NCBI GenBank assembly: GCA_019746975.1
Contig: JAIERK010000159.1
Span: forward strand, 1 to 39,339
Direction of reading: 5' to 3'
DNA from: Candidatus Obscuribacterales bacterium
GTDB taxonomy: Bacteria; Cyanobacteriota; Vampirovibrionia; Obscuribacterales; Obscuribacteraceae
DNA: 39,339 nt
This document shows positions 9,022 through 17,103 of the stretch, in pieces. Position numbers and translations under genes: made by a program. Each line of letters begins with the position of its first letter. Positions within the stretch are counted from its first letter, which is position 1. The notes beneath the pieces were generated by a model, which worked only from the letters and a program-made list of their open reading frames with translations, ran no database searches and was not told where the DNA came from.

Positions 9022-9691
9022 AGGATTTCTCCTCCTTAAGATTGTTTGTCAGCCCAAATCACGCCCAAGCGCAACCTGCGTCCAAAGTAGCTTGGGGAGC
9101 GGGTTTCGACTTGGGTGTGCCGGGTTTCTTGTCTTAAATACTAGCGCAAAAACGGCATAGGATCTTGATTTTCAATATCCGTTTTGGTTTGTGCTTGTCA
9201 ACCTGAGATTGCGCTAATGGATTTCGATTCGGGAAAGCGAGGTTGGATCGAATCTGTGAAAAATCTCACCAAAAGCCGTGTTTGAAATTAGGGGTAGCAC
9301 AGAAATGGTGAAAACTTAAGTGGTGCTTATCGTAATGTGCTTCAATTCGATCACCGCTTAATGTATTAAATCCGCATAACCTTAAATGCTCTCGATCTCC
9401 AAAGCCGCACAGAATCAAGGAAGTGCCATCCAGTCATGGTTTGGAAGAAATCTGGAAAATGATACTAAATATGGTGTCATTAGAGTAGCATCGATCAATG
9501 ACCTGTTTAGATTATTTGCGAGTGAATGTTTTACCAGACCGCGATCTTTTTAACTGAAACCGCCAACTCTCAATCGTCTTAGTTAGTACTCGTGTTGACC
9601 AAGAAAGTGCCAATTCGTATACCTCTCCTGGTTCTCTTCAGCCCGATAGGCACGCTGATTCGCTGACGAAGTTTGTTGTATGTTAAAACCG
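9022..9691. other. Long intergenic region (670 nt) between hsp20 and the coiled-coil gene
   Basis: Both flanking genes are on the minus strand. The stretch is more A/T-rich than its surroundings, and reading all frames I see only short, unconvincing open frames. Apart from the hsp20 ribosome-binding site and the tentative promoter, I see no tRNA, repeat array or clear hairpin. It must hold the hsp20 promoter and the 3' end of the upstream transcript. A small RNA cannot be excluded. Confidence 0.6.
9172..9201 (-). promoter_or_regulatory. Possible sigma-70-type promoter for hsp20
   Basis: On the minus strand a perfect -35 TTGACA (9201-9196) is followed after 18 nt by a weak -10 (TATTGA). It lies about 150 nt upstream of the Hsp20 start. 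The -10 match is poor, so this is tentative. Confidence 0.27.
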
Positions 9692-10570
9692 CTAGCGCGA
9701 GATTTGATCCTGCGGGGCTGATTTCGCTGAGGTTTGTCTCTTACCCTTTTTTCGCTGAGAGCCTTTCTTGCCAGCCACCTTGGTTTGTTTGTTCTTCGGC
9801 TCCTGGGCGCTGATCCTATCTTTAACTTGAGCTATCAATCTCGTATTCTCTTCAACCTTTATATGGGCTTGTTCAAGATCCCTCTTGGCACGTTCTGCCT
9901 CGACGTGAGACTGCTCGAGCTCTCTGCGGCTGACCACTCCCTCTTCGAAGAGTTGGTCGAAGCGGGCCGCTCTTTCTTCTTTTTCCTTTGCGACCCTCGT
10001 CTGCTCTTGCTCGTCTTCGTTGGCTGCTGTCAATTTCTTTTCTAGATTTTTGAGTTGAAACTTGAGATCGTCTAAAGACATGAATTGAACCGAAAAACCA
10101 TCTCCAAATCCAGTTGTTGGTACATTCAGATAGGTGGGCATGGTTGGTGGTGGTGGCGGGATCAGCATGTTGCGAGGCTGCTTGGATTTGCGGCTTGCCT
10201 TCTCCAACGTTGTCGAGGGAAGGTTCAGTTTTCGATATCGATCTGCTGCTTTGTCGATCGTGCTCTTCGAGTCTGTCGTAGATACTTTCTTTGAACTGTC
10301 AAAATTGGCTTGAGTCGATTTGCCCTTGACTGCTTGTTCGGTGCTCTTTCCGGCTGGCAGCCTCGAGCTGGATGATGGGACTTTCATTTGCCCGGTTGTT
10401 TTTTGCGCAGGCGATTGTGTTGATGGTTTTGGTTGTTGAGATGTGATCTTTTGAGTGCCATCTAGTTTTGCTTGTTGCGGAGTGAGTCGTGAATCCGATG
10501 CAGGTGCGCAGTTGACGGGAGTCCCCAGGAGTGCGATAGACAGCAAAGCGAGCGCTAGCTCGACTCTCAT
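9692..10570 (-). CDS. Exported coiled-coil protein, HlyD/MFP-hairpin-like segment
   Basis: 292 residues from the ATG at 10570. That start is preferred because the signal peptide (MRVELALALLSIALLGTPVN) begins there with AAGG just upstream; an in-frame ATG at 10597 would add nine residues. After the signal comes a Ser/Thr/Lys/Gln-rich low-complexity region to about residue 130, then a proline run (IPPPPPTMP). From about residue 170 a long charged coiled coil begins. Within it, FDQLFEEGVVSRRELEQS resembles the hairpin tip of membrane-fusion proteins of the HlyD family, but the flanking lipoyl and beta-barrel domains are missing. The C-terminus is very basic. The gene is divergent from ymdB, with the two start codons less than 70 nt apart. 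Function unknown. Confidence 0.7.
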   Translation of the reverse strand: MRVELALALLSIALLGTPVNCAPASDSRLTPQQAKLDGTQKITSQQPKPSTQSPAQKTTGQMKVPSSSSRLPAGKSTEQAVKGKSTQANFDSSKKVSTTDSKSTIDKAADRYRKLNLPSTTLEKASRKSKQPRNMLIPPPPPTMPTYLNVPTTGFGDGFSVQFMSLDDLKFQLKNLEKKLTAANEDEQEQTRVAKEKEERAARFDQLFEEGVVSRRELEQSHVEAERAKRDLEQAHIKVEENTRLIAQVKDRISAQEPKNKQTKVAGKKGSQRKKGKRQTSAKSAPQDQISR

Positions 10571-10638
10571 TTTTCCTTGCTTCTCACGACACAACATTTC
10601 GGGGCCTCAGCGCGGACTTTCGGGTATCCTCTAAGGGG

Positions 10639-11463
10639 ATGGGCAACAATAACAGCATTAGCATACTTTTCCTGGGCGACATCATTGGCAAGCCCGGAAG
10701 AGAGTTCGTGGTTAAGTATGTCACAGATAGGATCGCTTCCGCTCATCCACCGGATCTTGTAATAGCCAACGTTGAGAATTCCGCGCATGGATTCGGAGTT
10801 ACTGAAAAGGTGCTGCGTGAGTTCGTTGCTGCTGGTATCAAGGTTTTTTCGGGCGGCAATCACACATTTGACAAGAAAGAGATTTTTGAGTTTATCGACC
10901 GATACCCAACTTTGTTACGACCGGCAAACTATCCACCAGATACCCCCGGCCGGGGATTTTGTGTCGTAGAGATCTCTGGAGTTCGCGTTGGTGTAGTCAA
11001 CATAATGGGGCGGATTTTCATGGAGCCACTGCAGTCGCCTTTTCTGGTGGCTGATCAGATTGTGGCGGAATTGCAGTCTCAATGCGATGCAATTCTGGTT
11101 GATATTCACGCCGAAGCCACGGCGGAAAAAGTGGCTATGGGTCTGTATCTTGACGGAAGAGTCTCAGCCGTAGTCGGTACCCACACGCATGTGCAGACGG
11201 CCGACCAGCGAGTATTGCCGGGTGGAACCGCGTATATCACCGATGTCGGTTGTTGTGGCCCTGCAAATGGCGTTATCGGAATGGACAAGGATGCTGTTTT
11301 TCGGCGCATGGTGAAACAACTGCCTACCCGTCTCGACATAGCAAAGGGAACCGCTCAGCTCAACGGTGTGCAGATCGAAGTTGACAGATCAACTGGGCGA
11401 GCTACAGGCATAGAGCGAGTTTACCTGCTTGAAGAGTCCTTGGTTGCCCAGCATGAAGTTTGA
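10639..11463 (+). CDS. ymdB: YmdB/TIGR00282-type metallophosphoesterase (2',3'-cyclic nucleotide phosphodiesterase family)
   Basis: 274 residues, close to the usual ~265. The family holds a two-metal centre. Bacillus YmdB hydrolyses cyclic nucleotides and influences RNA turnover, motility and biofilm genes. All signature blocks are present in order: LGDIIGKPGR (Asp14 as metal ligand), ANVENSAHGFG (residues 43-52), FSGGNHTFDKKE (Asn74/His75), VDIHAEATAEK, VGTHTHVQTADQRVLP, and GCCGPANGVIGMD. The start is unusual because AAGGGG abuts the ATG with no spacer, so the true start may differ slightly. Its last codons overlap the PHP gene by 11 nt, indicating translational coupling. In many genomes this family lies near rny; here the partner is a PHP enzyme and an RNase E/G lies 5.6 kb downstream. 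Confidence 0.9.
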   Translation: MGNNNSISILFLGDIIGKPGREFVVKYVTDRIASAHPPDLVIANVENSAHGFGVTEKVLREFVAAGIKVFSGGNHTFDKKEIFEFIDRYPTLLRPANYPPDTPGRGFCVVEISGVRVGVVNIMGRIFMEPLQSPFLVADQIVAELQSQCDAILVDIHAEATAEKVAMGLYLDGRVSAVVGTHTHVQTADQRVLPGGTAYITDVGCCGPANGVIGMDKDAVFRRMVKQLPTRLDIAKGTAQLNGVQIEVDRSTGRATGIERVYLLEESLVAQHEV

Positions 11464-12295
11464 CCTCCACCTTCACTCGACTGCGTCCGACGGCAACTGG
11501 TCGCCATCACAAATGGTGGCACATGCAATAACTATCGGAATGGAAGTAATCGCTCTATCCGATCACGACACAACGAGCGGTATCGATGAAGCGATCGCTG
11601 CTGCGGGTGGCAACCTCGAAGTTATTCCGGCTGTCGAGATCAATGCCGTCTGGACCGAAGATGTGACTCGCGATATCCACATCTTGGGATATTTCATCGA
11701 TTGGAATAATACGAAATTGCAAGTGCTATTCCGGAAGCAGCTTGCCGCCAGGGAAGCGCAGGCCGAGGAGATGGTCAGACGACTTCGGGAGTTCGGAATA
11801 GAAGTCAGCATGCAACAGATTCGCGAGATCGCCCGGGACAAACCGATCGGCAGCGTGCACATCACCAAGGCAATTGTGTCTGCAGGTGGTGCCATTGATG
11901 TGTCTGAGGCGTACGAAAAGTTCTTTCGGCCAGGTGCGGCCATCCGCGCGCCTCGCCCGAGCGTAAGTCCGCAGGAGGCGATAGATGCCATCCATAATGC
12001 CGGTGGATTGGCATCCATTGCGCATCCCAGCTACAGCGATGACCTCACCGAGATAATCGTGCAACTTGCCGATTGCGGTTTGGATGCCATCGAGGCGTAC
12101 CATCGATCGCATCAACCAAAGCATGTAGCTCAGCACCTGCAACTCGCGACAACTCTTGGATTGGGAGTGACGGGCGGCTCCGACTGTCATGGACCGTTCG
12201 AAGATCATGAGTCGCTCATGGGTACCATCGAAATGCCACTGCATATAGTGCCTGACTTGAAATTGCGACATCGCCGACTGCTACCGGTAAATTGA
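11453..12295 (+). CDS. PHP-domain metal-dependent phosphoesterase (TrpH/YciV-like)
   Basis: 280 residues when started at the ATG that overlaps the end of ymdB. The upstream in-frame ATG at 11429 would place eight extra residues before the invariant MKFDLHLHS and is unlikely. The PHP metal-binding motifs are all there: HLHS (His6, His8), SDHDT (Asp37, His38, Asp39), VEINA, DIHILGY, IAHPS, and SDCHGP near the C-terminus. The layout matches the TrpH/RNase AM (YciV) group, whose studied members remove phosphate from 3',5'-nucleoside bisphosphates or digest short RNAs 5' to 3'. The exact substrate here is inferred. Coupling to a cyclic-nucleotide phosphodiesterase suggests both act on nucleotide or RNA ends. 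Confidence 0.88.
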   Translation: MKFDLHLHSTASDGNWSPSQMVAHAITIGMEVIALSDHDTTSGIDEAIAAAGGNLEVIPAVEINAVWTEDVTRDIHILGYFIDWNNTKLQVLFRKQLAAREAQAEEMVRRLREFGIEVSMQQIREIARDKPIGSVHITKAIVSAGGAIDVSEAYEKFFRPGAAIRAPRPSVSPQEAIDAIHNAGGLASIAHPSYSDDLTEIIVQLADCGLDAIEAYHRSHQPKHVAQHLQLATTLGLGVTGGSDCHGPFEDHESLMGTIEMPLHIVPDLKLRHRRLLPVN

Positions 12296-12421
12296 TTAAG
12301 GCGCTCTCGAGAACAGCTGCTCTCACCGCGAAAGATCGCACTCTATAGGCGGATCGTTGACTGCGAGCGCTATAAATCCGAATCTACTATGGGTAAAGGT
12401 GTAGTTAGTTGAATTGGGATT

Positions 12422-12450
12422 GAAGTCCTGGAAGAATCGATTCTTTACTT
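12422..12450. terminator. Possible terminator hairpin between convergent genes
   Basis: Outer arms GAAGT/ACTTC enclose the self-complementary AAGAATCGATTCTT, and a short TTTCCC tail follows on the plus strand. It sits between the ends of the PHP gene and the thioredoxin-like gene. The stem is A/T-rich with an internal loop, so the call is weak. Confidence 0.3.
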
Positions 12451-12477
12451 CTTTCCCGGCAAATCGAGCAGCTCAGT

Positions 12478-12960
12478 TTATTTGGTGACTTGCTCTACTT
12501 CTTTGGAAACTTCGCCTTCGGCAGCTTCACCCGATTTGCTCCAGACCGAGTTGCCGGTACTATCGATGACGACCTGGCAAGGGATGTAGCCCTTGTAGTG
12601 CTTTTTGATCAGTTCCGTTGCCTGCGCGTTCGGTGAGTGATCGACGTCGATCACGATGAATTTTATATTCTTGGCTTTAAAATGGTTATAGACGGAGATT
12701 AAGCGCTTTGCCTGACGATTAGTATTCAAATCCCCGGAGGCTCCGAAAAATAGCAACGCCGGCTTGCCACTGTCTATGGTGGTATCTTCCATCTTGTCTG
12801 CGATAATCGGAAATCCGCTGTCTTTATCATCTACGAAGGAGACGCCCTTTCGGAGCGTTAGATTCTCTGCGGCAAGAACGCGTGATATCGGTACGAGCGA
12901 AGCAATTGCCATCAAAATAGTGGTGAGAACCAGAGTTGATTTTTGTAGCTTCGTCGACAT
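12478..12960 (-). CDS. Exported thioredoxin-fold protein lacking the CXXC active site
   Basis: 160 residues. A signal peptide (STLVLTTILMAIASLVPIS, cleavage after VLA near residue 30) sends it out of the cytoplasm. The rest follows the thioredoxin plan: GKPALLFFGAS (strand beta-1, where the active site would follow), a helix, IKFIVIDVDHS (beta-2), and GYIPCQVVIDSTGNSVW, which has the cis-proline position and the final strands. Where the family has WCxxC, this protein reads ASGDLNTN and has no cysteine. The only cysteine in the mature protein follows the cis-proline. It is therefore unlikely to be a classical disulfide reductase; a binding or structural role is possible. CAGGA lies about 9 nt before the ATG. 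Confidence 0.75.
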   Translation of the reverse strand: MSTKLQKSTLVLTTILMAIASLVPISRVLAAENLTLRKGVSFVDDKDSGFPIIADKMEDTTIDSGKPALLFFGASGDLNTNRQAKRLISVYNHFKAKNIKFIVIDVDHSPNAQATELIKKHYKGYIPCQVVIDSTGNSVWSKSGEAAEGEVSKEVEQVTK

Positions 12961-13282
12961 GAGGTTTTTCCTGAACTATCAAATGGTCAATTTGCCGAAC
13001 AATATACCAGAAGACCGATTTGCTTCAAATTAGTTCCGCTTGACCTGAGACGCTGATGCTATGCGGTTTTTTACCAAAAAAATTGACTGGAAAGCAGTCC
13101 GATTTGCTCGGTGTCGTGAAACTCGAGAGATCTAAAGCAGGCACTTCAGGACCAAGTCTAATTCTCAAACTGGCGTTGCCTATCTGCGAGCGCGGGGGCT
13201 TGCTAACCAAGCTTTCGCGAACCGACCATTCGCTAACCAAGCATTTGCTAACCGGGCTTTGTCGAAGTTTTTGTTTCGATGT
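12961..13282. other. Intergenic region (322 nt) between two minus-strand genes
   Basis: Short overlapping frames occur on both strands, but none has a good ribosome-binding site or looks like protein. The interval must contain the promoter of the thioredoxin-like gene. Its left-to-right end holds the GCTAACC repeats listed separately. I see no RNA gene. Confidence 0.5.
13199..13259. repeat. Short direct repeats built on GCTAACC
   Basis: Three copies of GCTAACC occur within about 60 nt; the first two extend to GCTAACCAAGC. A related GCGAACC lies between them. Spacing is irregular (about 33 and 17 nt). This may be replication slippage or protein-binding sites; no function is evident. Confidence 0.5.
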
Positions 13283-13678
13283 CTAGTCTGATTCGTCCGG
13301 TGTCGGGGTACTACTTGTTCGAAAGTCGCTGGCCTTCAAGTTGTGAACCCAGCGAGCCAATTTTTGCTGCTCATAGCTCAAGCCGTACTCTCTCAGGCTT
13401 TTGAGCAGGCGCTCGCCTGACCTTGACGAGCCGCGGAATACGTAAGAGGCGTTGACGTCCACCGGATCCAATTCGGTGGTTGGAATAAGCAGCTCGCAGA
13501 ATGATAATTTCTTCGAGGCTTCTTGCCGGCAGATAATAATCTCGCAGTGAATAACCTGGTCCACATTGTTTTGTGGTGGAGTGCTGAGCTTCTCCCAGAG
13601 CCAACGGGCTAGGACCTCGGTCGAAGAAATGGCCGGGTCGGCATTGTGCAAGTACTCGGAAAACGCCTCCAGTATCAC
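13283..13678 (-). CDS. Small protein of unknown function
   Basis: 131 residues, starting with GTG at 13678 and preceded by AAAGGA about 9 nt upstream, which supports this start. The sequence has no signal peptide or membrane segment. It begins with a helical region (EAFSEYLHNADPAISSTEVLARW), then strands (IHCEIIICRQEASKKLSFCELLI), then a helical basic stretch (ERLLKSLREYGLSYEQQKLARW). The last ~15 residues are Ser/Thr/Pro/Asp-rich. I recognise no family. It is divergent from the small gene at 13750 with about 70 nt between them. Confidence 0.65.
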   Translation of the reverse strand: MILEAFSEYLHNADPAISSTEVLARWLWEKLSTPPQNNVDQVIHCEIIICRQEASKKLSFCELLIPTTELDPVDVNASYVFRGSSRSGERLLKSLREYGLSYEQQKLARWVHNLKASDFRTSSTPTPDESD

Positions 13679-13749
13679 TCTCTAACTTCCTTTGAGACTC
13701 TGTCTTTTGCGACTATATCACGGTAATCAAGTGATCCGCTCGGATTGGA

Positions 13750-13938
13750 ATGGTTAAATTCCGGAGCGATGCTGACGCGTTTGTTTACATACGTGACGGA
13801 AAAGTTTGTCGAGAAATTGAGCCAGGTACACTAAAATTGCCTATAGATGAAATTAAACTTTCTCAAGCCATGTATGAAAGGTTCCAAAGCGTTATAATTG
13901 GGTCACTTGAGTACCAGTTTGGCTCAAGAAAGCTGTAG
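13750..13938 (+). CDS. Small protein of unknown function (62 aa)
   Basis: 62 residues from an ATG with a GGA-containing purine stretch just upstream. The composition is that of a folded small protein: charged and hydrophobic residues alternate (FVYIRDGKVCREIEPG, then LSQAMYERFQSVIIGSLEY), suggesting two strands followed by a helix. No family is recognised. It lies about 240 nt upstream of the radical SAM gene in the same direction and might share its transcript. The short length and weak ribosome-binding site leave real doubt. Confidence 0.5.
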   Translation: MVKFRSDADAFVYIRDGKVCREIEPGTLKLPIDEIKLSQAMYERFQSVIIGSLEYQFGSRKL

Positions 13939-14175
13939 TCAATTTCTAGTCCTCCCATGTGCCCTCCGGACGAGCTCCGGGAGGCGAGGATCCCAGGAGC
14001 ATCCCGGGGCGACTGCAGGGCTTTATCGGCTGGAGCCTGAATCGAGTTCAGGTTGTGTTTGCACCGTGGCGATTCTACAAAAAGTTTTTGCAGTCTTGCT
14101 TCGGGATCTTTTCCTGGTTTCCACCTGCGTATCATTGCCGTGAGCTTCTCACCGGCTTTGAAGGCAGCGAGCAAA
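13939..14175 (+). other. G/C-rich leader region upstream of the radical SAM gene
   Basis: This 237-nt stretch is noticeably more G/C-rich at its start and contains a bulged hairpin at about 13962-13984 (CCTCCGGA against TCCGGGAGG). Frames that read through it from 13959 or 14053 have no ribosome-binding site and no recognisable domain, so I treat it as untranslated. Confidence 0.4.
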
Positions 14176-17073
14176 GTGAACTCAAAAGAATTCTCAACCA
14201 CCTTAACTGAAGAGCTTCTGCAACTGGTCGTAAAACCAGGGCAGTATCTTGGCAATGAATGGAACGCGATCAATAAATCGTTCGACGATGCTAAGGTTAG
14301 GCTTGTATTGGCGTTTCCAGACATATACGAGTTGGGTATGTCCAACTTCGGGCTCAAGATTTTGTACAAGATCGTCAACGGCCACGATGGCTTGATGGTT
14401 GATAGGAGCTATGCTCCCGGCTCCGATATGGAAGATTTGATTCGCGGTCGCAACATCCCGCTTTGGGCATGGGAATCGCGACGCCCAATCTCCGACTTCG
14501 ATCTTATTGGTTTTTCCTTGCAGTATGAGCTCACCTACACCAACGTGCTCAACATGTTGGAGTTGGCGAATATCCCTGAGATTGCAAGCGACCGAACATC
14601 GTGCTTCCCGTTGATTTTCGGGGGCGGACCATCGGCGGTCAACCCAGAACCGATGGCTCTGTTCATGGACCTCTACATGATTGGCGATGGTGAACAAATG
14701 GTGCCGCATGCGATGCGCGTCATTGAGGAGTTCAAAGATGCTTTAAACGGAGAGCAGCTTGCTGGAGATCGCGGGTTGAAAGCGCGCCGTCGGCTGCTCT
14801 TGGGTCTAGCCAGGCAGGTGCCGGGCGTCTACGTGCCTGAGCTTTACATCCTTCGAGATGGTGATGGTTGCGTCACTCCGATGACTAAGACCGAACTCGA
14901 CCAACATCTTGGCGATAGCACAGACGACGTGTTGCTGGTCCGCCTGGAAGATGTCTTGTGTCTCGAACTCGACAAAGATGTAACTGGAATTCCGCCCCGA
15001 GTATTTCGCCAGGTTGCGCCGCTCAACAGCGACAATCAGCCGACCGGCGCACTCGTCTCCTATCTTTCGCTCATTCATGATCGCGAAGTACTGGAGGTCA
15101 GACGCGGATGCGACAGGGGTTGTCGTTTTTGTCAGCCGGGCTATACGTTCCTTCCTGTCCGAGAGCGTTCTGCCGAGGACATCCTGGATTTATCGAAAAA
15201 GTCGCTACAGAACAGCGGTCACGAGGAGTACTCCTTGCTGTCGCTCTGCGTATCAGACTACACCAGCCTCTACGATACGGTTCGCTCGCTCAATCGCGAA
15301 CATAGTACGCAACGAGCCTCACTCTCATTCCCCAGTCAGCGAGCTGACCGGATGAATATGGACATAGCCGAGGAGCTCAAGACGGTTCGGCGCAGCGGAA
15401 TCACGCTGGCTCCGGAAGCCGGGACTGAGCGTATGCGTGGAGTAATCAACAAGGGACTCAGCCACGAGCAGATTATCTCTGCTATCGAATCGGCATTCTC
15501 GTCTGGATGGACATCGGTCAAACTATACTTCATGTGCTGTTTGCCCACCGAGCAAGACGAGGACCTGGTCGGCATCATCGATATCCTTAAAGAAGCGACC
15601 TTGCGTTGCCGGGCAATTCGCAAGACCGATCCCGAGAAGTTCAAGCGCGGCATGGAGTTCACCTGCACAATCTCCAACTTTGTACCGAAGCCGTTCACGC
15701 CATTTCAGTGGTTCGGTCAGATCACCAGAGAGGAAACTCGCAGAAAACATGAGGTCTTGCACAAAGCACTCCGAGACTCCGGATTGGGCAATGTGCAGCT
15801 CAACAAGACGGAAGCAGAAATTAGTTTGCTCGAGTCGGTAATTTCGCGTGGTGGACGCGAGATGGCAGAGATGATTCATAGAGCCTGGAAAAAAGGCTGC
15901 AAGTTCGACGCCTGGGACGACCGTTTTCAACCAGCGCTCTGGCATGCCGTCGCCTCTGACCTCGGCACTACGCTTGAAGATTTAGCTTGCGTCGACCGAG
16001 AGGTCGGCTCGACCCAACCGTGGGATGTTATTCACGTCGGATTGCATAGCTGGTGGTTGGTCAAAGAGTGGGAAAAAGCACTCGCCGTGAAGGAAACCGC
16101 CAACTGTACAGAAAATACCTGTCATGCATGCGGCGTCTGCACGGAGCTTGACGCCGTCCATGAACTGGCAGCTCCAGATCCAATCGTGATGAAGAAAAAT
16201 CCATTCGTCAAAGAATTGAATGCAAACGTTGAAGATGAAGATTCCCATCCATCGCTCTTCGTTCAAAAGCCTCAAGGAGCGCCATCCAACGAGACTTTAT
16301 CGAGGTTCCGTTTCCTATTCACCAAATGTGGTGAGTTACGATTCGTCGGACACTTGGACATTCAACACCTGCTCATTCGAGCCTCGCGCCGAGCATCGCT
16401 GCGGCTCGCATATACTCAGGGATTCAATCCCTCACCAAAGCTTTCGCTCGCCAGCCCTCTGCCGCTCTATTTTGAAGGCGAAGGAGAGGTTGCCGAGATT
16501 GAACTGTCCGAGCTGATTAGCGCGGTTGAGTTCAAGTCCAGACTAAATCGGCAGTTACCGCCGGAAGTGCAAATTCAGGAAGTCATCACTCTTAATGAAA
16601 AACCGTCACAGTCACTGTCGGCGGTGCTCAATTCAGCCACCTACAGGGCGGTACTCGTCTCCTCCGAGGATCCGGTGTCGCAGCAGGTGACCATCGAGGA
16701 GCTCACGACCAAGGTCTCAGAGCTACTTGGTAGAGAAAGTATTTTAGTGGATCAAGCGGACAACTCTAAGCGGAAGAGCAAGAACAAGCGCAACCGTTCG
16801 GAGAAGCCTGCACAGCGCGACATAAGAGAAGGTATCAAGTCTCTTGTGGTTTGCCAGGGTCCTGTGTGTACGCTCGAAATGGAGCTGGCATGCGGACCTC
16901 AACTTCACGTCAAACCTTCGGAGGTTTTGGAATGTATTGATACGCGTTTACGATGGAGGCTCTCGCGCCTATCGCTGATAGCGGGTAACGGAGCCGAACT
17001 ATTGAAGTACGACAGAACGGGTGTTGCCGGACAAGATTCGCAATCCAGCCGGTCTCTCACCCCCGCTGTTTAG
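14176..17073 (+). CDS. Radical SAM protein TIGR03960 fused to DUF2344 (TIGR03936)
   Basis: 965 residues from the GTG at 14176. That start puts the family's usual N-terminus (LLQLVVKPGQYLGNEWN) near residue 15; the frame is open further upstream, but that part has no family character. Residues about 40-280 form a B12-binding-like domain (LAFPDIYELGMSNFGLKILY). The iron-sulfur site is C312xxxC316xxC319 within RRGCDRGCRFCQPG. The radical SAM barrel continues to about residue 600, followed by a Cys-rich CTENTCHACGVC. From about residue 708 the DUF2344 domain begins (RFLFTKCGELRFVGHLD, then YTQGFNPSPKLS). In many bacteria these are two adjacent genes upstream of RNase G/E and ribosomal protein L21; here they are one protein, and RNase E/G follows after 30 nt. 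A role in RNA or ribosome modification is inferred from context only. Confidence 0.93.
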   Translation: MNSKEFSTTLTEELLQLVVKPGQYLGNEWNAINKSFDDAKVRLVLAFPDIYELGMSNFGLKILYKIVNGHDGLMVDRSYAPGSDMEDLIRGRNIPLWAWESRRPISDFDLIGFSLQYELTYTNVLNMLELANIPEIASDRTSCFPLIFGGGPSAVNPEPMALFMDLYMIGDGEQMVPHAMRVIEEFKDALNGEQLAGDRGLKARRRLLLGLARQVPGVYVPELYILRDGDGCVTPMTKTELDQHLGDSTDDVLLVRLEDVLCLELDKDVTGIPPRVFRQVAPLNSDNQPTGALVSYLSLIHDREVLEVRRGCDRGCRFCQPGYTFLPVRERSAEDILDLSKKSLQNSGHEEYSLLSLCVSDYTSLYDTVRSLNREHSTQRASLSFPSQRADRMNMDIAEELKTVRRSGITLAPEAGTERMRGVINKGLSHEQIISAIESAFSSGWTSVKLYFMCCLPTEQDEDLVGIIDILKEATLRCRAIRKTDPEKFKRGMEFTCTISNFVPKPFTPFQWFGQITREETRRKHEVLHKALRDSGLGNVQLNKTEAEISLLESVISRGGREMAEMIHRAWKKGCKFDAWDDRFQPALWHAVASDLGTTLEDLACVDREVGSTQPWDVIHVGLHSWWLVKEWEKALAVKETANCTENTCHACGVCTELDAVHELAAPDPIVMKKNPFVKELNANVEDEDSHPSLFVQKPQGAPSNETLSRFRFLFTKCGELRFVGHLDIQHLLIRASRRASLRLAYTQGFNPSPKLSLASPLPLYFEGEGEVAEIELSELISAVEFKSRLNRQLPPEVQIQEVITLNEKPSQSLSAVLNSATYRAVLVSSEDPVSQQVTIEELTTKVSELLGRESILVDQADNSKRKSKNKRNRSEKPAQRDIREGIKSLVVCQGPVCTLEMELACGPQLHVKPSEVLECIDTRLRWRLSRLSLIAGNGAELLKYDRTGVAGQDSQSSRSLTPAV

Positions 17074-17103
17074 AAGGTCTAAATAATTAGTTTAGAGGAA
17101 CTT

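Noticed and set aside
9022..9240. CIRCE or other heat-shock operator before hsp20
   Set aside because: I looked for the TTAGCACTC-N9-GAGTGCTAA pattern and did not find it.
13025..13286. Opposed short frames of 71 and 76 codons upstream of the thioredoxin-like gene
   Set aside because: Both have weak starts. The plus-strand one derives part of its sequence from the GCTAACC repeats.
13959..14210. Plus-strand frame of 83 codons overlapping the start of the radical SAM gene
   Set aside because: GTG start without ribosome-binding site inside a hairpin; no family resemblance. Treated as leader.
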